DNA of 64,000 nucleotides from Drechmeria coniospora. Lineage: Eukaryota; Ascomycota; Sordariomycetes; Hypocreales; Ophiocordycipitaceae. The stretch spans positions 806,001 through 870,000 of the forward strand of contig NC_054390.1 in the NCBI RefSeq assembly GCF_001625195.1, given 5' to 3'. The notes beneath the pieces are model-generated. The model saw nothing but the letters and a program-made list of their open reading frames with translations. It searched no databases and was not told where the DNA came from. Shown one piece after another: positions 56,224 to 64,000 of this stretch (the stretch's first letter is position 1; each line of letters begins with the position of its first letter). The translations under genes were made by a program, and so were the position numbers.

Positions 56224-57542
56224 ATGCTGCTGGCCCTCCTGGTCGGGCTGCCCAGCTGCGTGCTCGCCACGACGACGGCAAAGAAAATCACCATCACGGA
56301 TCGGGGCGATGTGTGCAACTCGTCTCCCACGCTATTTTCCATACATTTTCCTCAATGTCCGGTCCAAAGGGACAGGCTCATTCAGCATGCCTTGCCATGC
56401 GCGTTGCCTCCCCGTGCCGGCCTCTGCCCGACAAAGTGCTTGACCGCTCACGAGGCAGATAAGCTCTACTGCACCTACACGTCGAGAACGTTTGCCGCAG
56501 GGCGAGGCATATCCATCATCACGAGCCCGCAAAACATGGAGACGTTTCGGAACGTACCGGCCTTTGCCGACGCCGAAGTGCCGGCCTGGGCAAACCAAAA
56601 CTCGTCGCTGCCTTGCCGCGAGGTCGAGATTCCCGGCAAGGGCCGGGGCTTGGTGGCGAGCAAGATGCTCCATCGTGGCGATCGGATACTGGCTAGCACC
56701 CCTCTCGTACTGCTGCATCTCCGTTCCCGGCAACCTCTGGACGGCCCCAATTTCCTGGAGCTGAAGAAGGCGGCCGTCGACGGACTGCCGTCGAGAACGA
56801 AGAAACTGTTCTGGGACCTGTACTCGTCCCCCGGCATGGATCCGATCGATGGCAGGATCCACCCCAACGCCTTTGACCACAGCGAAGATGGCATGGCCAT
56901 GAGCGGAATCTACCCGGAAATAGCGGCAAGTCCTTTGCCGCGGCCCTTTGCCAGTGTCACGACGGACACGCCACGGCTGACCTCGCGAAGCGCATCAACC
57001 ACGACTGTCGGCCGAACGCGGCGTACTTCTTCGACCCGGAAACATTCACGCACCACGTGCACGCGCTGACAACCATCCCGACGGGCACCGAAATCACCGT
57101 CTCGTACATCGACCCGTCCATGCTCCGCCGCCGCCGCCGCGACGAGCTGTTTTCGACCTGGGGCTTCCGCTGCTCCTGCAGCTCCTGCACGGCGCATCCG
57201 GCCCTGACGACGGAGTCCGACGACCGCCTCGAAGAGTTGGCGTCTCTGCAGGAGCAGCTCGAGGAAGAGTGGCCCACGGCTCCGCCCGAGATGGCGGAGA
57301 CGCTCATCAGCCTCCACGAGCAGGAGCGCCTGCACGGGCCCATCAGCTGGGCCTACCAACTGGCGGCCCTGACGCACTGCGCCAACGGAAACTACTGGAC
57401 CACGAAAAAGTACGCGCGGCTGGCCATCGAGGTGGGAACGCTGGACGTCGGATTCGGAATCCAAGAGGACGACCAGCTGAGGGTCTTGGCCGAGAGGCCG
57501 AAGCAGGAGGCCTGCTGGCAGCGGCGGATGCTGGTTGACTAA
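56224..57542 (+). CDS. SET-domain protein with signal peptide
   Basis: The model is join(56224..56925, 56991..57542), 417 residues. MLLALLVGLPSCVLATTTAKK is a signal peptide, and a cysteine-containing N-terminal part follows (CNSSPTLF, FPQCPVQ, LPCALPP, LCPTKCL, YCTYTSR). The SET domain begins CREVEIPGKGRGLVASKMLHRGD. The intron joins SGIYPEIA to RINHDCRPNAAYFFDP, rebuilding the SAM-binding NHxCxPN motif. VSYIDP and the post-SET cysteines WGFRCSCSSC follow, then a helical tail. The intron starts GCAAGT, a GC-AG donor with otherwise perfect consensus, has a GCTGAC branch and ends GCGAAG. Without it the SET domain is frameshifted. SET proteins normally methylate protein lysines in cytosol or nucleus; a secreted or ER form is unusual, although similar ascomycete genes exist. 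The substrate is unknown. Confidence 0.85.
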
Positions 57543-58282
57543 TGCTCTCGACATCATCACCGTCGGATCGGCCAGACGGCGAGACCGATGGGTTTCAAGG
57601 CCGGCACTGCTCGACAGGACTGCCTGCCATGGTGCCGTGCGACGGGCACTCTTAGCTTCACAATGCACTCACTCACTCGTACCGTGTTGCGTGTGCTCCA
57701 CAAATGAAGCCGTCACCAGCTTGTGCGGCCCGTCCCGTCGACCCGCAAAATGGCGGCGACGAATCATGTTCTGCCTCCGCAATTGACATATAAAGTCGGC
57801 CTACGGCCGCTCGATGCGGCGTCGTCGCGCTTGCTTGCGCGTTCCATGCAGCATTGCTGTGCGTTCCAGCAAGAATAGTGTAAACACCGCAGGACAGCGG
57901 TTTTCTGAGACAACCCGGCCTTCTCGACGGGTTCATGACTCCATACCCAGACCGTAGCAATGATGTTGCCTCGAAGCTCCTTGCGATACAGCGAGATGTC
58001 GCAGGAGAAACCGTTGTTGCGTTGCCATGGTACCAAAGTCTCGCCATCAACTTGCAGGGGCTGAAGTGCAAATGGCCCTTTACCATCTACCACTATTCTG
58101 CGCAATTGACCCTGAACCCAGGATTTATTCACTTCTCTTGCCAGAGAAGCAAACACTTGCAGGGTGCTATGATACGTGAGCCGAATGATGAGCCGAATGA
58201 TCTCTTCGCCCTGACACTCTGCCAAGGACATGGTGGGACCGGTGCAACGGTGACGAGCAAAAAGAACTCGGCCGTCAGCATC
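57543..58282. other. Intergenic, no features recognised
   Basis: Spacer between the SET gene and the tRNA gene with no repeat or frame of note. Confidence 0.45.
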
Positions 58283-58287
58283 AAAAA
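58283..58287 (-). terminator. Pol III terminator of tRNA-Cys
   Basis: Five consecutive T on the coding strand, 11 nt past the tRNA 3' end; a standard RNA polymerase III stop. Confidence 0.75.
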
Positions 58288-58298
58288 GAATACTGTCA

Positions 58299-58370
58299 GC
58301 TCGAAACCGGATTCGAACCAGTGACTTCAAGATCTGCAATCTCGCACGCTAACCACTGCGTCACCCGAGC
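58299..58370 (-). tRNA. tRNA-Cys (anticodon GCA), intronless
   Basis: 72 nt. The acceptor stem pairs GCTCGGG with TTCGAGC, with G-T wobbles at two positions. The D arm is ACGC/GCGT around AGTGGTTA, the anticodon stem is CGAGA/TCTTG around loop TTGCAGA with GCA in the middle, and the T arm is ACTGG/CCGGT around TTCGAAT. The internal A and B boxes are intact. No intron is present, and a T5 terminator follows. Confidence 0.93.
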
Positions 58371-59192
58371 TTTTTTCGACGGAATCCATGGCAACAAAAC
58401 AGGCCTTTGATGCTACCGACATTGCTCCCCACTCATCGCCAGGTGTGCAAGCTCGTCGGATAGCAATACTTGACATCACCAACAAGACCTCGCAGCAGAT
58501 ATGCCTGAGCGCTCGCTCACTCGACGTCCTTTGTTTTAGAGCATGATTTCATGGCTACTGCGATCAAGGCCTGCCACTTTACCCCGGCAATGATGATATG
58601 TGTACCCCGTCCGTCGGTGGGGGGGCGACAGTGTGGCCGTGTTGCCGCAATCCTACCGCTCCTTTCGCTTCTGCATTCTCAAAGGCCAATAGGTGCACAC
58701 GCCGTCGGAATCCAACCGAAATCGGCGTCGTCCATTTCTCCCATAGACGGACGGTTAGCATTTTCCCCCATCTTTTGCCTCTCAAGACGGAACATGACGT
58801 GCGTGATGCCGACGCACTTGTCCGTGGCCTGCCCCTGCCCAAACTGTCTCATGATGCTCTCGAAACCGCAACGCTCGACCTCCTGTTTCCCTTCTCGCGC
58901 GAGACGTCGCAGGCGCCGGCTCCCTTGCGAAATCCGTCTCCGCCGCCAGTCGGCTGATGGACTCGTCGTATCGGTGCCTCAAGGAGTGGCGTTGAGACGC
59001 GAGGCCGTCTCTCCGAGTTGGAGAGCGACGAGTGTCCACCAGCGGTCATGCTCGTCGTACTTACATCCATGGTTCGCCGCATTTTCCGGACGCAATATTG
59101 CTTCCTTTTTCTGACGTGACGCGCGAGGTAGCAGCCGGCCTGCTTCATCGAGCCATCTCTGCCCTTGTCTTTCTTCTTTCGCGGCACCCTTT

Positions 59193-59914
59193 TTGGTTCC
59201 GGAGACGATCTGCGCAGGCCGTTCCTTGCTTGCGCGGCCGATGACCATGGCACCCCGGGTCGGAGAGGGTGCGTGGAGGAGGACGCCGGAGGTGGGACAC
59301 GTCGAAATCGAGGCCCGGGCACCTATCGTGACCATGTCGCACGCCATCGTCGAGGACGTGACGACGAGCCTCCGCCTCTCGTCGCGCACGGCAACACCAC
59401 CACCTCTGCTGGTGGCACAGACGACGACGACGACGGCAACGCCAACGTCACCAACCTTGTCGGTGTCGCGAGCGGCAACGACGGCATCGACATCACCACG
59501 CTTGTCGGTGCCACAAACGACGGCAACACCAAGCTCGCCAACCTCGTCGGTGCCGCAAGCGTCGACGACGAGCCTCGGGGTGGAGCAGTCGGCATCAACC
59601 TGGACCGCGGGCCCATCCTCCCAGCCGACCTCGTCCCTCGTCCTGTCGATGTCGGCGGCGCTGGCGCCAAGCGAATCCTCGGCCGCCGACCCGGCATCCG
59701 ACGCAGCGGTGCCGGCCGTCAGCTCCAGCGTGTCTGCCGGCACGGCCGTGGGCACCTTTGGTAACGAGGAGCCTTCTCGAGCATCGTCGGAGGAGCATGG
59801 CCGCTGACCGCAAACGCAGCCGCCTTTGCCGGCGTCATCATCGCCGGCGTCTTCACCTACAAGCGCAAGTCGAAGGCGAGCAGGCAAAGAAAGGAGACGA
59901 CCCCTGCGCCGTGA
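59193..59914 (+). pseudogene. Ser/Thr-rich membrane-protein relic, frame broken
   Basis: One frame (59193-59807) gives a Thr/Ser/Pro-rich stalk ending GTAVGTFGNEEPS. In another frame, beginning about 59785, the sequence reads PLTANAAAFAGVIIAGVFTYKRKSKASRQRK to a stop at 59912-59914, which is a membrane span plus basic stop-transfer. The two halves resemble the build of the gene at 51523 but need a frame change near 59765-59790. The only GT-AG option there is 21 nt, too short for an intron. Confidence 0.35.
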
Positions 59915-60982
59915 CGAGGGGACAGGGCGAGGCGGCGACGTGACAAAGGTGACGACGGAGCGAGTGCGGGCGTTGGGGGGGGGGGGATCCCAACCGACGT
60001 GACTGCCCAGTGCGAAGTAGGTGGACGAAGCGTGCGTGGCCTGAGCCACACAGTGCCAGCATGGAGCTGTCGACGGCACCCCCAGCACCTGACCATGACG
60101 GTACGTGCAATCGACACAGCGGTTCACAGCGGCTTCGACTTGCCTCCAGCGTACCGGGCGGCAGGTGCCTCGCACGGCCAGCACCGTACGAGTTGCCGTC
60201 CGTAACTCTACGTGTGCGCACTGTGCAGGACCGTCGGCTCTACGGAACCGACGAGTCAGATATCCCATGCCATTTGCCCATGCGAGAGGGCATTCCCTCC
60301 GAGTAGCACTTGATGCATGTCGTTGCACATCTTCTCTTCAACAGACGCCTCCGGTTTCGGCCGCCGACGTGGGACAAGGCCTGGTGCGTGCGTCGACGAC
60401 GATGGTTTGCATACGGCAGGTGTACAATCGGCGTCCTATAGGTTCGTCCCATGCCATTGGCGGCACCTACAGCTACTGTAGGTCATCTGAGCAATTTAAA
60501 GACAATACAAGACGGGTTCTCTCTCCCTTGGTGGCTTCAGGGTCACGATGCATCGACGATGTCGAGTCACAGAGGTGCGAGCATCGGGAGTACACACGGT
60601 CCGCATCGTCGACCGCCCGGCGACGAAGTAAGCAAAAGGCGTGACGAACCAACACGGAGGAGGCCAGTTTTGAGCATGAATTATTAATACGAATTATTAA
60701 CAATTATTAATAATTATTAATAATACATTTGAAATGCCAACACCACTGCGAGTGCATGTTGGTGACTCGCACCGACGCGGGCGAGAACACGGCGCTACGG
60801 CCTACTAGTATCGTAGTCCGGGCCGCTGTGGGGCGTCCCATGCCTAACCAACAGCGCTGCTCCGACGACGCCAAGGGCATAAATCATCGAGACGCCAACC
60901 TTTCTCCTTGCTTTTACTTCCTTCATCATCCCCAACCTCGCGCCAGACGACGGCGCCGCGAGGACTCGCCCGCTCCGGATCC

Positions 60983-61149
60983 TCCCGTTTCTCTTGGTCC
61001 TCCTCTTGGTCCTCCTCTTGGTCCTCCTCTTGGTCCTCCTCTTGGTCCTCCTCTTGGTCCTCCTCTTGGTCTCCCTCTTTGTCCCCCTCTTGGTCCCCCT
61101 CTTGGTCCTCCTCTGGGTCCCCCTCTTGATCCTCCTCTTGGTCCTCCAT
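60983..61149 (+). repeat. 12-bp repeat GGTCCTCCTCTT before the MFS gene
   Basis: About 14 copies, with single-base drift in the last ones (GGTCTCCCTCTT, GGTCCCCCTCTT). The ladder ends 40 bp before the MFS start codon, so it probably lies in the 5' untranslated leader or core promoter as a pyrimidine-rich tract. Confidence 0.92.
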
Positions 61150-61189
61150 TGCGCCGAGCTCAGCGCCATTCTAGCAGCGCCATTCCATC

Positions 61190-62650
61190 ATGGCCCCGAC
61201 CTCGGAACGGCAGCGACGCGATGCGGCCGAGACGACGCCCCTGCTCGCCGACGGCCGCCTCGTCCCCGACGCCGACGCCGACACCGAGGCCGATGCCGCC
61301 TCCTCGAGCGACAGCGTCCTCAAGGATGGCCGGTCGGGCAAGCCGCTGCCCAAGGGGCAAATCTTCCTGCTCTGCTACGCCCGCGTCATGGAGCCCATCG
61401 CCTTCTTCTCCATCTTCCCCTACATCGCCCAGATGGTGCAGCGCAACGGCCACCTGCCCGAGTCCGACGTCGGCTTCTACAGCGGCCTCATCGAGAGCCT
61501 CTTCAGCGCCGCCCAGATGGTCGTCCTCCTCTTCTGGGGCGGCCTCGCCGATCGCCTCGGCCGCAAGCCCGTCCTCGTCACGAGCCTCGTCGGCATGGTC
61601 GTCGGCCCCGCCCTCTTCGGCCTCTCCCGCACCATCGGCCAGATGATCCTCTTCCGCTGCCTCGCCGGCGTCTTCTCGGGCTCGAGCCTCGTCATCCGAA
61701 CCATGATCAGCGACCACTGCACGGCCGACACCCAGGCCGTCGCCTTCAGCTGGTTCGCCTTTGCCGGCAACGTCGGCATCTTCCTCGGGCCCCTCATCGG
61801 CGGCGCCCTCGCCGACCCCGCGACCCAGTATCCGTCCCTCTTCGGCGCCGTCCGCTTCTTCGCCGACTATCCCTTTGCCCTGCCGGGCTTCGTCGTCGGC
61901 GCCATCTGCGCCACGAGCACCCTCACCTCGCTGCTCTACCTCGAGGAAACCCTCGACGGGGAGCCGGCCGAGGTCCCCGGCGACCAGGAGCGGCGGCGGC
62001 ACATGTCCATCTGGCAGCTCGTCCGGGCCCCCGGCGTCGCCGTCGTGCTCTGCGTGTACGGCCACGTCATGCTCCTCGCCTTCGCCTACACCGCCGTCCT
62101 GCCCGTCGTCCTCTTCACGCCCGTCGCCCTCGGCGGCCTCGGCTGCGACTCCTTCCAGATCTCGCTCTACATGGCCGCCCTGGGTGCGAGCCAGGCGCTG
62201 TGGACGCTGCTCGTCTTCCCCGTCCTGCACCGCCGCGTCGGCACCGTGGGCGTCCTGCGCCTCTGCGCCGCCTGCTACCCCTTCTTCTTCGCCGGCTTCG
62301 TCGTCATGAACCTGCTGCTGCGGGAGGGGACCGAGGCCTCGGTCGTCTGCTTCTGGGTCATCGGCACCGTCGTCTGCTTCGGCGGCCCGGGCGTCTCCAT
62401 GGCCTTTACCGCCGTCCAGCTGGCCCTCAACGAAGTGTCGCCCGACCAGCACCACATGGGCACCCTCAACGCCATCGCCCTGACGTGCACGAGCGGCATT
62501 CGATCCGTCGCACCGGCCGTCACGACGGCAATGTACGCCGTGGGCGTCCGGGGTCAAATCTTGGGTGGCCATCTCGTCTGGGCGCTGCTGGTGCCCATCT
62601 CGGCCGCGCTGCTGCCCATGCTGCGATGGTTTCCTCGCGGCAAGGACTGA
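61190..62650 (+). CDS. Major facilitator superfamily transporter
   Basis: A 486-residue single-exon protein with about 12 membrane spans, of the proton-antiport drug and metabolite exporter type (ZIFL/tetracycline-resistance-like branch; substrate unknown). A 70-residue acidic, disordered N-terminus contains a dileucine-like ETTPLLADG motif that could target the vacuole. Span 1 is LLCYARVMEPIAFFSIFPYIAQMV. The loop 2-3 signature reads WGGLADRLGRKPVLVTSLVGMV. Later markers are FRCLAGVFSGSSLVIRTMISD, the span-5 motif GNVGIFLGPLIGGALADP, and YPFALPGFVVGAI. The central loop is LEETLDGEPAEVPGDQERRRHMSIW in part. It ends in PMLRWFPRGKD. The start before TSERQRRDAAETTPLL fits this family. Confidence 0.9.
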   Translation: MAPTSERQRRDAAETTPLLADGRLVPDADADTEADAASSSDSVLKDGRSGKPLPKGQIFLLCYARVMEPIAFFSIFPYIAQMVQRNGHLPESDVGFYSGLIESLFSAAQMVVLLFWGGLADRLGRKPVLVTSLVGMVVGPALFGLSRTIGQMILFRCLAGVFSGSSLVIRTMISDHCTADTQAVAFSWFAFAGNVGIFLGPLIGGALADPATQYPSLFGAVRFFADYPFALPGFVVGAICATSTLTSLLYLEETLDGEPAEVPGDQERRRHMSIWQLVRAPGVAVVLCVYGHVMLLAFAYTAVLPVVLFTPVALGGLGCDSFQISLYMAALGASQALWTLLVFPVLHRRVGTVGVLRLCAACYPFFFAGFVVMNLLLREGTEASVVCFWVIGTVVCFGGPGVSMAFTAVQLALNEVSPDQHHMGTLNAIALTCTSGIRSVAPAVTTAMYAVGVRGQILGGHLVWALLVPISAALLPMLRWFPRGKD

Positions 62651-62926
62651 ATCCGACGACCCTTTTGCGTTCGGCCCATCATGCACATTCTGAGAGCGAT
62701 TGTTACATGGCAAGCGAAACACGGTCACGCACTGGACGAATCGATGACTGGTGGACGGTGCGGCACTCGGCGGCGTCTATTTGCGTGCTTTGTATGTATA
62801 CGACGTTGCGTCGCTGAACTCTGCCTGTACTGTGGTGTAATGTAATTTGCTTTTCCCGGACACGACCGTGACCGTGGTGCCATGTGAATCATGTGGCAAG
62901 GTATCCCTGCTCGACCGACGCACGCG

Positions 62927-64000
62927 TCAGACCATGGCAACTCCGTTGACGCTGTTCGCCGTGCTGTTCGCCGTGCTATTCGGGCCGCTACCCTTGCTCC
63001 AGCCCTTGCGCATCTCAAACGTCTTGTGGGGCTTGTTCCTCAGCGCGTCCCGCAGCCGGTCCTCGCTGCGCTGCATCCAGACGCTGATGGGCGCCGAGCT
63101 GACGGGGTAGAGCGGTATGTTTTGGCTGCTCATGTGGAAGGACTCGGCGTTGCGCTTGTCGTACGAGGCGATGATGTCCAGGTCGGCGGCGATCTGGTCG
63201 CAGTAGTTGTCGAGCGGCAGGTCGTTGACGTCCTGGCCAAAGGGGTTCTCGATCTCGCGGCCGATGAAGAGCAAGCCGAGGATGATGAAACTAGCACCGA
63301 TCGTGGCGGGGATGGTGATCCAATCGAGCAGCCGAACGAGCTGAAAGGGCAGGAGGATGACGTAGAGCCAGGTGATTTGCGAGATGAGAATCGAGTCTGG
63401 TCACGTTAGAGAGCTCGCCGGAGCGGACGGGGCACGGGGCACGGGGCACGGCACGTACAAGCAATGGGGAGCGGCGTGCAGAGGATGCGCTCGGTGCCGA
63501 CGAGGGCGTCGTTGAGGGCCGTGAGGTTGTTGTAGGCGAGCGTCTGCTGCATGGGCACCTTGAGCTGCTCGTTCCGAACGAGCATGTCGAGGGTGACGGC
63601 GATGTGGTTGAGAATCTCGAGGGGCAGGTTGCCGAGCGGTCGGCTCGCCCGCTTGAGCGTCTTGCGGGGGTTGCTGGCGGCAAAGGAGATGCCCAGGTAC
63701 TCGCCGACGTCGCGGAAGAAGTGCCGCTTGCGGCTCGCGACGGCCTCGGGGCTGCCGTCCGTGGCCGCCTTGGCAAAGGTGTCGAGGTGGCCGATCAGGT
63801 GGCCGAGGTCCGGGTAGGCCGTGTAGGGCTCGAAGCGCAGGCTGTGCTTGAGCGCGAGGGCAAAGGCGACGACGAGGTTCATGGAGCTGATCTTTTTGAG
63901 CATCTGCTCGCGCGCGTCCTGGTCGGGCCGGTCGACGGCGTGGATCCAAAAGATGCGGCCGAGCACCTGCGAGGCCTGGACGAGGGCCGACCAGTACTTG
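62927..64000 (-). CDS. Bestrophin-like chloride channel, 5' part outside window
   Basis: Member of the bestrophin/RFP-TM family of membrane anion channels (UPF0187). The model is complement(join(62927..63396, 63459..>64000)); the N-terminus lies beyond the right edge. The visible part reads KYWSALVQASQVLGRIFWIH, then LVVAFALALKHSLRFEP, HFFRDVGEYLGISFA, and TPLPIA. A 62-nt intron (GTACGT to GACCAG, branch CTAAC) completes TPLPIAYSILISQITWLYVILLPFQL, the conserved end of the family's membrane region. LLFIGREIENPFGQDVNDLPLDNYC is the signature of the cytosolic segment. The last 40 residues are low-complexity (NSTANSTANSVNG). It is convergent with the MFS gene, about 275 bp apart. Confidence 0.92.

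Larger units (their letters stand above)
58371..61189. other. Intergenic with one broken surface-protein relic
   Basis: Apart from the degraded frame at 59193-59914, nothing coding is supported. 60670-60725 is a TTATTAA-rich near-palindrome. A 12-bp repeat ladder lies directly before the MFS gene. Confidence 0.5.

Noticed and set aside
61160..62728. Long antisense frame (about 520 codons) and a long alternative sense frame over the MFS gene
   Set aside because: Both are low-complexity shadows of a single-exon GC-rich gene; the sense frame at 61190 has real membrane spans and MFS motifs.

Overview
The window reads as nuclear DNA of a filamentous ascomycete, most likely a sordariomycete (Hypocreales-like; this placement is inference). 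The support is short introns of about 45-80 nt with GT-AG borders and CTRAY-type branch sites, GC-rich genes in GC-poorer and repeat-rich gaps, transposon relics that carry nonsense codons without frameshifts (the look of repeat-induced point mutation), and gene families such as WSC, UstYa/DUF3328, SconB and fungal F-box proteins. A nine-base motif related to TACGGAGTA and its complement is scattered through nearly every gap.

Layout. 1-7.4 kb is a gene desert with small palindromic elements and one complete but mutated pogo/Fot1-type DNA transposon (4197-6060). 7.5-16 kb is a housekeeping block: dynactin p62, ribosomal protein eS7, a WSC-domain surface protein with a broken frame, twinfilin, and the mitochondrial succinate-fumarate carrier. 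16-20.9 kb is minisatellite desert. 20.9-23.3 kb is the SconB/Met30 sulfur-control F-box WD40 gene. 23.3-26.8 kb is repeat-rich and ends in a 100-bp minisatellite.

26.8-36.7 kb is the most interesting part: an apparent fungal RiPP (dikaritin-type, ustiloxin/phomopsin/asperipin-like) gene cluster. It has three UstYa-family (DUF3328) proteins, each with two HxxHC motifs, and on the minus strand a secreted precursor of 207 residues. The precursor has a signal peptide followed by six near-identical repeats whose short cores (four ending SGWLYV and two ending SGWIYS) lie directly before Lys-Arg Kex2 sites or, for the last core, before the stop codon. An F-box gene and a degenerate kinase-like gene sit between the UstYa genes; an APH-family phosphotransferase lies just outside. 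The expected logic, from known UstYa systems, is ER import, Kex2 cutting in the Golgi, and oxidative cyclisation of the Trp/Tyr-containing core by the UstYa proteins. The core sequence is not one I recognise.

41-45.4 kb returns to ordinary genes: a membrane protein, tRNA pseudouridine synthase PUS1 and Mediator subunit Med22. 45.4-48.6 kb holds a decayed Ty3/gypsy chromovirus. It is followed by a secreted protein (48.7 kb), a single-span membrane protein (51.5 kb), a coiled-coil protein (52.8 kb), a three-exon small secreted protein (54-54.8 kb), a SET-domain protein with a signal peptide and a probable GC-AG intron (56.2 kb), a tRNA-Cys gene (58.3 kb), an MFS transporter (61.2 kb) and, running off the right edge, a bestrophin-like chloride channel. 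Exon models were made by hand from splice signals, frame and family conservation; they have not been checked against RNA data or databases.
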